Assembly (NCBI RefSeq): GCF_024362405.1
Contig: NZ_CP101454.1
Location: 2,294,001 to 2,358,000, forward strand
Reading direction: 5' to 3'
DNA: 64,000 bases
DNA from: Halorarius litoreus
Lineage (GTDB): Archaea; Halobacteriota; Halobacteria; Halobacteriales; Haloarculaceae
Shown: positions 8,441-17,974 of the stretch, piece by piece
Layout of the letters: every line of letters starts with the position of its first letter
Position numbering within the stretch: position 1 is the stretch's first letter
Notes under the pieces: model-generated
Databases searched by the model: none
What the model was told of the DNA's origin: nothing
Seen by the model: only the letters and a program-made list of their open reading frames with translations
Position numbers and translations under genes: made by a program

Positions 8441-8647
8441 CTAAGGCCCTCCCTCGAGGGACGCGCCCCAGGTGTGCTGGACGTGCCGGTAGAGGCCGAA
8501 CAGCCAGCAGCCCGCGAGCGCGAGCGTCACCGCCGGGAGCGGGCCGGTGAACGCCGCCGGGTCGAGGAGCCACACCATCGCCAGCAGCAGGCCGAACCAG
8601 CCGGCGTAGCCGGGCCACTCGGGAACCGCCGTTTGGGTCGTCGACAT
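8441..8647 (-). CDS. Small membrane protein, 68 residues
   Basis: I place the start at the ATG at 8647 (MSTTQTAVPEW) because GGTGAG, a good ribosome-binding sequence overlapping the previous stop, precedes it by a few bases. Two hydrophobic segments (about residues 15-30 and 36-53) predict two transmembrane helices with short acidic ends. It follows the zinc-ribbon gene at 8652-8810 with a 4-bp gap, so the two form a micro-operon. The family is not recognised; a role beside the zinc-ribbon protein at the membrane is only an inference. Confidence 0.6.
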   Translation of the reverse strand: MSTTQTAVPEWPGYAGWFGLLLAMVWLLDPAAFTGPLPAVTLALAGCWLFGLYRHVQHTWGASLEGGP

Positions 8648-8651
8648 CGAC

Positions 8652-8810
8652 TCACCCCGTGTGGAGCCCGCAGTCGGGACAGCGGTTCGTGCTGCCAGCC
8701 GCGTCCCAGTGCATCGTGCCGTCGGGACAGGCTGGACACCGCAGGTGGACAGAACTGGACGATTCACCGGGTTCTACGAGAACGCTGGACGGATTGTCGG
8801 AGACTGCCAT
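8652..8810 (-). CDS. Zinc-ribbon mini-protein, 52 residues
   Basis: The frame starts MAVSDNPSSVLVEPG and contains two CxxC pairs (RCPAC and RCPDCG) separated by a DGTMHWDAAGSTN stretch, a textbook zinc ribbon of the type that recognises nucleic acid or protein. The ORF is short but every codon fits haloarchaeal usage. A CTTTAT patch on the minus strand (about 8839-8844) lies about 30 nt upstream of the ATG. It is followed 4 bp later by a two-helix membrane protein. Such ribbons are common haloarchaeal single-domain proteins of unknown function. Confidence 0.65.
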   Translation of the reverse strand: MAVSDNPSSVLVEPGESSSSVHLRCPACPDGTMHWDAAGSTNRCPDCGLHTG

Positions 8811-8890
8811 TTCGTGTGACGAACGTCCAGCAACTCGGATAAAGATTGTCTACTACGGGACTAAATCGCGACTGAATTCCTAGAACAGGG

Positions 8891-8899
8891 GTATAAAAA
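8891..8899. promoter_or_regulatory. Strong TATA-like box near the AAA ATPase 3' end
   Basis: GTATAAAAA reads TTTTTATAC on the minus strand, the same nonamer as the phnD promoter at 31215-31223. On the minus strand it could drive the zinc-ribbon/membrane pair through a leader of about 60 nt. On the plus strand it is 25-33 nt upstream of an ATG at 8924, which would give a transcript antisense to the end of the AAA ATPase gene. Direction is undecided. Confidence 0.45.
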
Positions 8900-8972
8900 C
8901 GTCGAATCGACGACGGACGCTCGATGCGGTCGAAGGTAGGTCGACGACCGGTCGGTTCCGGCGGGAACGGGG

Positions 8973-10340
<1,368 letters not shown>

Positions 10341-10442
10341 CTCCAGCGACGTACGGACTTGCGAGCAATAAGCGCGTCGTCACGCGCGGATACCGCCGCG
10401 AGGCGTCAGGCGCCCACCGCTCTGCCGTAAACCACCCGGTCA

Positions 10443-10456
10443 TTACCGTGTGGTAA
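10443..10456. promoter_or_regulatory. Inverted repeat upstream of thiolase
   Basis: TTACC-GTGT-GGTAA is perfect, and ACCAC/GTGGT arms enclose it more widely. It lies in the 192-bp space between the divergent AAA ATPase and thiolase genes, about 80 bp upstream of the thiolase start. A binding site for a fatty-acid-type repressor is possible but unproven. Confidence 0.35.
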
Positions 10457-10500
10457 GTCAATACCGGGTAGAACTTACAGCAATTAGCTCAAAGACGGGA

Positions 10501-10510
10501 GAATTTAACA
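10501..10510 (+). promoter_or_regulatory. TATA-like box of thiolase
   Basis: GAATTTAACA ends 22 nt before the ATG at 10533, a normal haloarchaeal leaderless-promoter position. Confidence 0.45.
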
Positions 10511-10532
10511 TAGAGGGGACTAACCCACGTGT

Positions 10533-11672
10533 ATGAGCGACACGGACCCAGTCGTCGTCAAGGCGTACCGAACCGCACAGGGGAAAGAGGACGGTGTCTT
10601 CGCGGACGTGCGAAGCGAGGACCTCTCGATTCCGCTCATCAACCGGATGCTCGACGAGACCGGCCTCACCGGCGAGGACGTCGACGACCTGATGTGGGGC
10701 TGTGCCCAGCAGCGCGAGGAGCAGGGCAACAACATGGCGCGCGTCATCGCGCTGATGTCCGACCTCGGCGAGAAGACGCCCGCGACGACCATCAACCGCT
10801 GGTGTGCGTCGTCCGCGCAGGCCATCATCTCGGCGTCGGACGCGATTCGCGCCGGCCAGCGTGACTGCATCATCGCCGGTGGTGTCGAGAACATGTCGCG
10901 CGTCAAGATGGGCCAGAACAACCAGATCCACCCCGGCCTCAACGACTACCACAACGTCGCGGCGCTCTCGATGGGGATGACGGCCGAGGAGGTCGCCAAC
11001 CGCTTCGACGTCAGCCGGGAGGAGCAGGACGAGTACGCCGCGCGCTCCCAGCAGCGCGCCGTCGCCGCCACGGAAGAGGGACGCTTCGACGACGAGATCG
11101 TCCCCATCGACAACGGTGAGGAGGAAATCACGAAGGACGAGGGACTTCGACCGGGGACCACCGCCGAGAAGCTCGCGGGCCTGCCGACCGTGTTCGCCGC
11201 CGACGGCAGCGTCACGCCCGGGAACGCCTCGCAGATCTCGGATGGCGCCGCGGGACTCATGCTCACCTCGCGCGCGTTCGCTGAGGAACACGGTCTCGAA
11301 ATCATGGCCGAGGTCGGCAACAACGCCGTCGCCGGCGTCGAGCCCGAAGTCATGGGCATCGGGCCGGTCCCTGCGTGCGAGCAGCTGTTCGAGCGCTCGG
11401 GCACGACGGCATCCGACTACGACCTCGTCGAACTCAACGAGGCGTTCGCCTCTCAGTGTCTCTACTCGCAGGAACAGCTCGGCTTCGACGACGACATCTA
11501 CAACGTGAACGGCGGCGCCATCGCCATCGGCCACCCGCTCGGCGCCTCCGGCGCACGCCTGCCCGTCACGCTCATCCACGAGATGCACAAGCGCGACGCC
11601 GAACTCGGCCTCGCGACCGAGTGTGTCGGCTTCGGCCAAGGCGCGGCCATCGAGTTCTCGCTGCCGAACTGA
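10533..11672 (+). CDS. Thiolase (acetyl-CoA C-acyltransferase)
   Basis: The product has 379 residues, the usual thiolase length. Cys91 in [11 protein letters not shown] is the acylated nucleophile, His334 in GHPLGASG and Cys364 in CVGFGQG complete the active site, and NEAFA is present. The family condenses or thiolytically cleaves acyl-CoAs in fatty-acid degradation or polyhydroxyalkanoate and mevalonate precursor supply; direction cannot be judged here. The third motif has Phe where CIGGGQG is usual. No dehydrogenase or CoA ligase is adjacent, so it stands alone. T-rich runs at 11686-11699 probably end transcription. Confidence 0.9.
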   Translation: MSDTDPVVVKAYRTAQGKEDGVFADVRSEDLSIPLINRMLDETGLTGEDVDDLMWGCAQQREEQGNNMARVIALMSDLGEKTPATTINRWCASSAQAIISASDAIRAGQRDCIIAGGVENMSRVKMGQNNQIHPGLNDYHNVAALSMGMTAEEVANRFDVSREEQDEYAARSQQRAVAATEEGRFDDEIVPIDNGEEEITKDEGLRPGTTAEKLAGLPTVFAADGSVTPGNASQISDGAAGLMLTSRAFAEEHGLEIMAEVGNNAVAGVEPEVMGIGPVPACEQLFERSGTTASDYDLVELNEAFASQCLYSQEQLGFDDDIYNVNGGAIAIGHPLGASGARLPVTLIHEMHKRDAELGLATECVGFGQGAAIEFSLPN

Positions 11673-11747
11673 CGGCGCCGCGTCGTTTTCCCTCGTTTTG
11701 GCTGGATACCAGTCAGCTACGTACCGATTTGTCCACTGTAGGCGAAC

Positions 11748-11754
11748 GTTTATC
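11748..11754 (+). promoter_or_regulatory. TATA-like box of the small zinc-finger gene
   Basis: GTTTATC is 33-39 nt upstream of the ATG at 11787, predicting a leader of roughly ten bases. Confidence 0.45.
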
Positions 11755-11786
11755 TCGACGACTCCCGTGCGCCACAGCAGAACAGC

Positions 11787-12020
11787 ATGGTACGGTGCGC
11801 TTACGAGGGCTGTGGGTGGCAGGCCATCGCCCCGTCGCGAGAGGCCGCAGACGAACAGTACGCCGAACATATAGTCACGGAACACGCCGAGACGGTCGAC
11901 GCCGACATCCCGGACGGGATGGTACAGGTCCGCGACGGCGAGGACGCCGAGTGGCGGACGATGACCGTCGAGCAGGCCCTGGCGTTCCACGAGGGTCTCC
12001 ACGACGACGGCGGTGAGTAA
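11787..12020 (+). CDS. Small C2H2-like zinc-finger protein
   Basis: The product has 77 residues. The opening MVRCAYEGCGWQAIAPS and a following HIVTEHAE give a C-x4-C ... H-x4-H spacing like a C2H2 finger; the rest is acidic. The arrangement resembles the next gene's product (CxxxxYDCDF ... HAKETH), so the two may be related small zinc proteins placed in tandem with a 73-bp gap. No function is known. The start is supported by a TATA-like GTTTATC upstream. Confidence 0.65.
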   Translation: MVRCAYEGCGWQAIAPSREAADEQYAEHIVTEHAETVDADIPDGMVQVRDGEDAEWRTMTVEQALAFHEGLHDDGGE

Positions 12021-12093
12021 GCCCGGCAACGCGGCCCACAAGCGGCCCATAACTACCCCTAACCCGGCGCCATCAGCTACCGGTGGTACATCG

Positions 12094-12258
12094 ATGGTAC
12101 ACGAACTGACCTGCCGAGAGGCCGGCTACGACTGTGACTTCATGATCCGCTCGGAGTCCGAAGACCAGCTCATCGAGATGGTCCAGCAACACGCGAAAGA
12201 GACACACGACAAGGAGATGTCACGCGAGGACGTACAGGGGCTCGTCAAGACGGTCTGA
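12094..12258 (+). CDS. DUF1059 family protein
   Basis: The product has 54 residues from the ATG at 12094 (MVHELTCREAGYDCDF). Cys7 and Cys14 with His33 and His37 in QQHAKETHD match the DUF1059 pattern, a small putative metal-binding fold found widely in bacteria and archaea. The in-frame extension to 12013 reads through the previous stop region and is not typical protein. It follows the related small finger gene on the same strand. No enzymatic function is established for the family. Confidence 0.75.
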   Translation: MVHELTCREAGYDCDFMIRSESEDQLIEMVQQHAKETHDKEMSREDVQGLVKTV

Positions 12259-12298
12259 GTCCCGAACCGTTATCCGCTCGCGCAGAGACCGGCGAGCC

Positions 12299-13321
12299 AT
12301 GCAGCTAGACGGGTTCCACCACGCCGCCGGTTCCCACTGCGGCTCCACCTCCCTGCGCGACCTGTCGGACTACTACGGCTGGGGCTTCTCCGAACCGGAG
12401 TGTTTCGGGCTCGCCTCGGGCCTCGGGTTCACGTACTTCGAGCTTCCCACCTCGCCGTGGCGGATGTTCGTCGGCCGGCCGCTGTGGCTCGAACGCGCCT
12501 TCTTCGACCACCTCGATATTCCGCACACTGACCGCGAGGGCGATGACTGGGCGACGGCGTGGGCGCAGGTGACCGACCGCCTCGACAACGGCTCGCCCGT
12601 GATGCTGTTCGTCGACCTCTACTACCTCGACTACTACGACACGGACACGCACTTCGCCCCCCACTCGCTGCTCGTCGTCGGCTACGACGAGAACCGCGAG
12701 GCCCCGGACGGGTCGACGGGCGTCGCGTACATGGCCGACTCGGAGTTCGACGACATACAGCCGTTGGCGCTCGACTCCCTCCGCGCGGCGTGGGCCTCGA
12801 AGGACGTGATACCGCTGCAGAACCGCTGGCTCGCGGTCGACGGCACTCCTCGACCGGACACCGAGGCCGCCGTCCGCGAGGCCCTCACCGAGACGGCGAG
12901 CTACATGCTCGACCCCGATGGATCCCAGCGGGAACTCGGCTTCGGGACGGCCGGCGTCCCCGGCATCCGGGCACTCGCCGCCGACCTCCCGGACTGGACC
13001 GACCTGGAGGACCCGACGTGGACCGCGCGGTTCGCCTACCAGAACATCGAGCGCCGCGGGACGGGCGGCGGCGCGTTCCGCGGCCTCTACGCGCCGTTCC
13101 TCGACACGTGGGCCGACTCGGTCGGCCTCGACGGGTTCGACACCCGAATGCACGACATCGCGAGCGAGTGGACCGCGACGAGCGAGGTGCTGTACGCCGC
13201 GAGCGAGACCGACGATTCCGACGAGCAGCGCGACCTGCTAGAGCAGGCGAGCGAGCGGGTTGCCGACCTCGCGGACACGGAGCAGGCGTTCTACGAGGAC
13301 GCACTCGACGAACTCGGGTGA
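12299..13321 (+). CDS. BtrH N-terminal / DUF4872 domain protein
   Basis: The product has 340 residues. The N-terminus has the BtrH signature: GSHCGSTSLRDLSDYYGWGF with a Cys, then FGLASGLGF, and later PHSLLVVGYDE with a conserved His, a papain/C39-like Cys-His arrangement. The C-terminal half matches DUF4872 in length and in its RRGTGGGAFRGLYAPFL segment. BtrH transfers an acyl side chain in butirosin synthesis, so acyl transfer or peptidase-like chemistry is plausible. No antibiotic, carrier-protein or NRPS genes are nearby, so the substrate is open. The gene stands on its own 40 bp after DUF1059. Confidence 0.75.
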   Translation: MQLDGFHHAAGSHCGSTSLRDLSDYYGWGFSEPECFGLASGLGFTYFELPTSPWRMFVGRPLWLERAFFDHLDIPHTDREGDDWATAWAQVTDRLDNGSPVMLFVDLYYLDYYDTDTHFAPHSLLVVGYDENREAPDGSTGVAYMADSEFDDIQPLALDSLRAAWASKDVIPLQNRWLAVDGTPRPDTEAAVREALTETASYMLDPDGSQRELGFGTAGVPGIRALAADLPDWTDLEDPTWTARFAYQNIERRGTGGGAFRGLYAPFLDTWADSVGLDGFDTRMHDIASEWTATSEVLYAASETDDSDEQRDLLEQASERVADLADTEQAFYEDALDELG

Positions 13322-13343
13322 GCCGGCGAAGGTTCAAGTACGG

Positions 13344-13365
13344 ACCCGCGACCACCGTCCCCGTG
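13344..13365 (+). repeat. 22-bp sequence shared with 26134-26155 (copy A)
   Basis: The run begins ACCCGCGACCACCGTC and ends CCCGTG; it is identical at 26134-26155, and the identity extends to 24 of 25 bases upstream. It lies in the 176-bp gap between the BtrH-like gene and the thioesterase gene. GTTCAAGTA just upstream could act as a TATA element. The GTG at its end is followed almost at once by a stop, so it does not open a protein. Confidence 0.7.
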
Positions 13366-13440
13366 ACGTAGCGGTCGACGTGGACGGACTACGGCGGATG
13401 TGTGGCCCACCCGTCCACGAGCGCGTCGTCGGGCCACCTG
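13366..13440 (+). ncRNA. Candidate small structured RNA A
   Basis: Directly after the shared 22-bp element comes a perfect 9-bp stem, CGTGGACGG (13379-13387) with CCGTCCACG (13411-13419), and an alternative GTAG/CTAC pairing. The segment has no plausible protein. The following thioesterase has its own TTAA-type promoter near 13468. The extent of the RNA is a guess from structure and from the next promoter. Confidence is low without expression data. Confidence 0.25.
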
Positions 13441-13497
13441 TTCGCCAGCCTGTCGCCGAGTCGGACGGGTTAAGCCGCCCGCCGCGGACCGCGAGGT

Positions 13498-13947
13498 ATG
13501 GACGTCGAGCGAGCTTTCGCCCAGATGCCGTTCGCCAATCACGTCGGGGTCGAGTTGACGACTGCCGAGCCGGGCCACGCCGAGGGAGTGCTGTCGCTGG
13601 CGGACGAACACTCCTCGAACCCGAACACGCTGGTCGCGCACGGGGCCGTCGCCTACACGCTGGCCGACACGGTCGGGGGAGCGGCGGTCGTCGCGGCCGT
13701 CGAGGACGTGGCACCGACCATCGACATGCGCATCGACTACCTCGCACCCGCGACCGGCGGGGCCCTCCACGCCAGCGCGGACGTGGTCCGGCTCGGCAGC
13801 AGCGTCGCAACCGTCAACGTGTCGGTCACGGACGACGAGGGAACCGATATCGCCAGCGCCCGCGGCGTCTACAAGACCGGCGGCGGGGACGGCCGGACCG
13901 CGTGGAACGACGACGACGGGTCGCCGTCGCCCGACGAGCTGGAGTGA
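13498..13947 (+). CDS. PaaI-type hotdog thioesterase
   Basis: The product has 149 residues with the hotdog-fold pattern of the PaaI/YdiI family: NHVGVEL, then NTLVAHGAVAYTLADTVGGAAV (the HG..A..D core with the acidic residue on the central helix), then DYLAPATGG. Such enzymes hydrolyse acyl-CoA or aryl-CoA thioesters. The tail after residue 130 is acidic and low-complexity. It is convergent with the tungsten oxidoreductase gene, one base apart. The substrate is not deducible. Confidence 0.85.
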   Translation: MDVERAFAQMPFANHVGVELTTAEPGHAEGVLSLADEHSSNPNTLVAHGAVAYTLADTVGGAAVVAAVEDVAPTIDMRIDYLAPATGGALHASADVVRLGSSVATVNVSVTDDEGTDIASARGVYKTGGGDGRTAWNDDDGSPSPDELE

Positions 13948-13948
13948 C

Positions 13949-15637
13949 TCAGTCGTCTGCCGGAGCGGGGCTGCCACCGGAACGCGGGTCCGGTGCGACG
14001 CCGTCGTCACTCCACCCGCGCAGGTCGTAGTAGTTCGAGAGCTCCTCGCTCAGCCCGTCGATGTCGTACGGGAGCGCGTCGTCGTCCGAGCGGTCGAACC
14101 CGCGCTGGTTGTTGAAGTGACGTTCGAGGTCGACGATGGTGCTCCCCACGTCCATGATGGTCTCCCAGTCCGTGTCGAACAGCCGCGCGTAGCGCTCGGG
14201 GGTCATGTTCGAGTACGAGAACTTGCAGAGCACGCCCGAGTCGTGGACGGCGTTCTTGTTCTCCTGCTCGATGAGCCGCTCCGATTTCCCCTCGACGCCG
14301 TCGGAGTCGATCGCCTTCTCGGGGGCGACCAGCGGGTACTCCAGCTGGTACATCTCGGCGTACATGTGGTCCGCACCACGGTTCGAGGTCGCGAAGGAGA
14401 GCCCCTGGCCGTTGAGCGTGCGGCCGTCGTGGGCGGCGAACTCCATCCCCTTCATCGTCCAGTTCTCGACGCCGAGCTCCTCGTGGAAGCGGTCGATCCC
14501 CTCGGCGAGGAGGTCGCCCACGCCCTCGCGCCGGGAGATCTGCTCGATGAGGTCGTGGACGAGCTCGGTGTTGCCGAACTCGTCTTCGGCCTTCAGGTAG
14601 GCGGCGATGGCGTCGCCACAGGAGATGGTGTCGAGCCCGTGCTGGTCACACAGCTCGTTCGACTTCATCAGCGCGACGAAGTCGTCCACGAGCTGATTAG
14701 AGCCGAACGCCATCATCGTCTCGTACTCCGGCCCCTCGGTTTCGAGCCCGCTCTCCTCGTCACGGGTCGGGAGTTTGCACGCGAACGCACACGACGAGCA
14801 CGTCCCCTTCTTGTACTTGTGCTCGATGACCGCGGACGACCCGATGTCCCCCACCTTGTCGTACTGCAGCTCCTCGAAGTACCTCGTGGGGAGCGCGCCG
14901 ACGGCGTTGGCGTAGTCGGAGACGGAGACGGTGCCGGCGTCCTTCATCGGGGAGCCCGACGTGGCGGCCTCCTGGTGAATCTCGCTGGCGAGTTCCTCGT
15001 CGAGCCCCACGTCGGGGGCCGAATCACCGTCGAACGTGAGGAACTTCACGCCCTTCGAGCCGAGGACCGCCCCGAGTCCACCGCGCCCGAACGCCCGCGA
15101 CTCGGAGGTCATGATGCAGGCGTACCGCACCTCGTTCTCGCCGGCCGGCCCCATGACCATCGTGTGCTCTGCACCGATGTCGTGCTCGTCATCGAGATAG
15201 TCGAGTACATCGTCGACGATGGCGCCTTCGAGGTTCGGAACGGCCTCGAACTCGACGCCCTCGTCGGTGACGTGGAGCCCCACGAGGTCGTCGCTCGCAC
15301 CGGTGACCTCGACCGCCCCGTAGCCCGTCTCGACGAAAGGCCGGGAGACGAACCCGCCGGCGTTCGACGAGAGCAGGCCGTTCGTCAGGGGAGAGAGCCC
15401 GGTCGCGGACATCCGGCCGGTGTAGCTCATCTGGGAGGTCTGGAGCGGCCCGGCGGCGAACACCACTCGGTTGTCGATGCCGAGCGGGTCGGCGTCGAAC
15501 GGGATGCGGTCGTGCGCCAGCTTCGTGCCGACGCCGCGTCCCCCGATGAACGATTCGAGGACGTCGTCGATGTCCTCCTCCGTCGTCTCCTGGGCAGTGA
15601 CGTCGATAGACAGCAGCGAACCTTCCGCGTGAATCAT
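13949..15637 (-). CDS. Aldehyde ferredoxin oxidoreductase (tungsten enzyme)
   Basis: The product has 562 residues, slightly shorter than the typical 600. Cys280, Cys283 and Cys287 (CSSCAFAC) and the late Cys in DSGVLCKFS are the four ligands of the Fe4S4 cluster. GGRGVGTKL and GPLQTSQMSYTGRM are N-terminal AOR signatures. The enzyme oxidises aldehydes to acids with ferredoxin, using a bis-pterin tungsten cofactor. One pterin-binding motif that usually reads like D-x-R after EIPGY is here EFAAHDGR, a divergence seen in AOR-like paralogues. MoaE for pterin synthesis is encoded at 56.8 kb. The aldehyde substrate is unknown. Confidence 0.88.
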   Translation of the reverse strand: MIHAEGSLLSIDVTAQETTEEDIDDVLESFIGGRGVGTKLAHDRIPFDADPLGIDNRVVFAAGPLQTSQMSYTGRMSATGLSPLTNGLLSSNAGGFVSRPFVETGYGAVEVTGASDDLVGLHVTDEGVEFEAVPNLEGAIVDDVLDYLDDEHDIGAEHTMVMGPAGENEVRYACIMTSESRAFGRGGLGAVLGSKGVKFLTFDGDSAPDVGLDEELASEIHQEAATSGSPMKDAGTVSVSDYANAVGALPTRYFEELQYDKVGDIGSSAVIEHKYKKGTCSSCAFACKLPTRDEESGLETEGPEYETMMAFGSNQLVDDFVALMKSNELCDQHGLDTISCGDAIAAYLKAEDEFGNTELVHDLIEQISRREGVGDLLAEGIDRFHEELGVENWTMKGMEFAAHDGRTLNGQGLSFATSNRGADHMYAEMYQLEYPLVAPEKAIDSDGVEGKSERLIEQENKNAVHDSGVLCKFSYSNMTPERYARLFDTDWETIMDVGSTIVDLERHFNNQRGFDRSDDDALPYDIDGLSEELSNYYDLRGWSDDGVAPDPRSGGSPAPADD

Positions 15638-15715
15638 CTATCGTGAGGTTCGGCGGGCCACCCTTGAATCTGCCTGCATGGATGCGCGGGTGGTCTAAAA
15701 GGCGCCGTGGCGACG

Positions 15716-17581
15716 TCAGTTCTCGTCGGGGTTACAGAACGCCATCGCGTCGCGCACGGACTCGCGCTGGCCGATGAGCGTCAGCCGGTCGCCCTTCTGG
15801 AGCGTGAAGTCGGCGTCGGGAACCTGCGTCTCGCCGTTGCGTGCGACGAGTGCGATGAGCGTCGCCGCCGGGAGTTCCGGGCCGATCTCCCGGACCGTGC
15901 GGCCGACGAGCTCCTCGCTCGTCACCTCGATCTCCTGCACGTCGCCGGAGCGCCCGAGTTCGCCCATCCACCGCGAGAGCGCCGGGCGCTCGATGGCGTT
16001 GTCGATGGCCTGTGCCGTGGCGAGCGCCGAGGAGATGGTCCGCACACCCAGATCCTCGAACGCCTCGACGTTGTCCGGGTTGTTCGCCCGGGCGAGGATC
16101 GTCTCGACGTCGAACTTCGAGGACGCGAGCTGTGCTACCAGGAGATTGACGTCGTCGTCACCAGTCGCGGCGACGACGATACGGGCGTTGCCTGCACCGG
16201 CCGCCTGTAGCACCTCCGTGTCGGTGCCGTCGCCGATGTGGACGGTGTGGCCCTGGTTGCGGGCCACCTCCACCTGTTCTTCGTCGTTCTCGATGACGAC
16301 GACGTTCTCTCCGCGGTCTTCGAGGCGTTCAGCGAGCGCACGGCCCACCTGCCCGCCTCCGATTACGAGTACACGCATGGGTATCACGTCAAGGAACTCC
16401 GCGATGCGACGGGCGAGGCCGCCCTCGAACACGACCGTCGCGAGGATGACGAGGAAGACGGTGCCGACGAGCAGCTCCGCCGCCTCGGTCATCCCGGCGT
16501 TCTGTAGCTCGACGGCGAACAGCGTCGCCACGGACGCTGGGATGATGCCGCGCGGGCCGACGAGGCTCACGAACACCTTCTCGTTTCTCGTGAACCGGTC
16601 GCCCGAAAGCGAAAGGAACACGAGGGCCGGGCGGATGAGCAGCGCGACGGCCACCACGACGACGAGTCCGCCGATGCCGAGGGCGATGAGGTCCTCGAAG
16701 CGGAGGAGGGCGGCGAGCGCGATGAACACGAACGAGAGGACGATGAGCGTCACGTCGCCCTTGAACTCCGAGATGTCCTCCTCGTAGGGGACGTCGAGGT
16801 TGCCGAGGATGATGCCCGCGGTGGCCACGGCGGCGACCCCGGCCTCCGTGGCGATGAAGTCCGCCGCGCCGAACGCCACGAGCGCACCCGCCAGCACCAG
16901 CAGTCGGGCATTCTGTGGTGCGTTACCGGGCGAGAGGTCGACGTACCGGAGCAGGTACCAGACGACGGCGGCGACGACGATGCCGACGAGTACGCCGACG
17001 CCGAGTCGCTCGGCGAACAGCACGAGGAACTCCTCGGGCGCGGTGTCACCTTCGATGATGATCTCGAAGACGACGACCGCGACGATGGCTGCGGTCACGT
17101 CGTTGACGATGCCCTCAGTCTCGAGCGCCGCCTCGACGCGATCGCGGACGGGAACGACTTCCAGAATGGGTGCGATGACCGTCGGGCCGGTCGCCACCAG
17201 CAGTGCACCGATGAGGAACGACACGTCCCACGGCGCGTCGAAGGCGAACTTCGTGACTACGGCGGTAGCGACGAGCGCGATGAGCGCTCCCAGCGTCACG
17301 AGCCTGGTGTTTTCGGTCGGAGCCTCCCGGAGCTTGTCCGCCCGGAGGTGGAACGCCCCCTCGAAGACGATGATGGCGACCGAGAGGCCGACGATGGCGG
17401 GCAGCGCGCCGCCGAACGACGATCGCGTGACCAGCCCCAGCCCTTCGGGGCCGAGCGCGATGCCCGCGCCGATAAGGAAGATGATGCTCGGCACCTCGAA
17501 CCGGTCCGAGAGTATCTGTGCGCCGACGCCGAGTCCGATGATCGCCGCGACGAGCGGGATCAGGTTGCCGGCTCCAGCCAT
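15716..17581 (-). CDS. CPA1 Na+/H+ antiporter fused to RCK domains
   Basis: The product has 621 residues. The first 390 hold about 12 transmembrane helices with the CPA1 pattern, including EGIVNDVTAAIVAVVV (the conserved ND pair) and VGPRGIIPASVA. From about residue 402, MRVLVIGGGQVGRALA starts a TrkA_N (RCK_N) NAD-binding Rossmann domain, followed by a TrkA_C domain ending near 615. The antiporter expels Na+ for protons; the RCK part should gate it through nucleotide or ion binding. Fusion of the two is known in haloarchaea. The gene stands alone, 78 bp upstream of the AOR gene. Confidence 0.9.
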   Translation of the reverse strand: MAGAGNLIPLVAAIIGLGVGAQILSDRFEVPSIIFLIGAGIALGPEGLGLVTRSSFGGALPAIVGLSVAIIVFEGAFHLRADKLREAPTENTRLVTLGALIALVATAVVTKFAFDAPWDVSFLIGALLVATGPTVIAPILEVVPVRDRVEAALETEGIVNDVTAAIVAVVVFEIIIEGDTAPEEFLVLFAERLGVGVLVGIVVAAVVWYLLRYVDLSPGNAPQNARLLVLAGALVAFGAADFIATEAGVAAVATAGIILGNLDVPYEEDISEFKGDVTLIVLSFVFIALAALLRFEDLIALGIGGLVVVVAVALLIRPALVFLSLSGDRFTRNEKVFVSLVGPRGIIPASVATLFAVELQNAGMTEAAELLVGTVFLVILATVVFEGGLARRIAEFLDVIPMRVLVIGGGQVGRALAERLEDRGENVVVIENDEEQVEVARNQGHTVHIGDGTDTEVLQAAGAGNARIVVAATGDDDVNLLVAQLASSKFDVETILARANNPDNVEAFEDLGVRTISSALATAQAIDNAIERPALSRWMGELGRSGDVQEIEVTSEELVGRTVREIGPELPAATLIALVARNGETQVPDADFTLQKGDRLTLIGQRESVRDAMAFCNPDEN

Positions 17582-17803
17582 CCGAGCACCTCCATCACTC
17601 GCCGGGTTCGGCGGGACCGCATATTAAACGTCCGACCCGGTCCCGGCGGATTCCCCACCCCGATTTCCGCTTCCGGTCGGAACTTGTTCTGGGAGGGCGT
17701 CATGAACTGCACGATCGGTGGGCGAATGGTCAGTTCGTGACGGCTGCGCTGTCGACCGCGTGGGCGTTCGGCGGGAACGGTGGGCGAACGTCCGGGGGGC
17801 GGT

Positions 17804-17848
17804 TTACGCCTCCCTGTCCAGATACCGCACCACGCCCTCCCTGTTCAT
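17804..17848 (-). pseudogene. Duplicated C-terminal fragment of the MBL hydrolase gene
   Basis: On the minus strand this reads MNREGVVRYLDREA and a TAA stop. The intact neighbour 127 bp away ends MNTRGVLRYLDQRGE and TGA. The nucleotides match closely over about 36 bp. No homology continues upstream of the Met codon, so only the last 14 codons are present. It looks like the scar of a tandem duplication or a gene replacement. Confidence 0.75.
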
Positions 17849-17885
17849 GCGACCCGTTTTGCGGTGAGCGGGTCGCGGAGCGACC
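17849..17885. repeat. Overlapping GC-rich hairpins
   Basis: GCGACCCG (17849-17856) pairs with CGGGTCGC (17869-17876). Alternatively GGTCGC (17871-17876) pairs with GCGACC (17880-17885) around the triloop GGA. The two are mutually exclusive because they share the middle arm. The second has a C(GGA)G cap like the mini-hairpin family described elsewhere in this window. Confidence 0.6.
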
Positions 17886-17974
17886 TGGAACCGCAAGAAT
17901 CTGCACGAAAAACGTCGGAGTCTCGTTCCGTTCGGCCCCGATGAACCGCTCGGCTCTGCGAACCTCGCGGACGC

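Larger units (their letters stand above)
17582..17974. other. 393-bp intergenic region with gene remnant and hairpins
   Basis: Between the antiporter start and the MBL hydrolase stop I find no intact gene. It holds the CATATTAAAC promoter-like patch (minus strand TTTAATATG) about 40 bp upstream of the antiporter ATG, a fragment homologous to the MBL gene's 3' end (17804-17848), a pair of overlapping GC-rich hairpins (17849-17885), and a modestly AT-richer stretch near 17895-17915. Confidence 0.7.

Noticed and set aside
13330..13345. tRNA T-arm-like GGTTCAAGTAC
   Set aside because: No matching acceptor, D-arm or anticodon stem is found nearby; it fits a TATA-like promoter better.
14117..15646. 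509-codon frame opposite the tungsten oxidoreductase
   Set aside because: Mirror of the real gene with no family similarity; AOR motifs on the other strand settle the matter.
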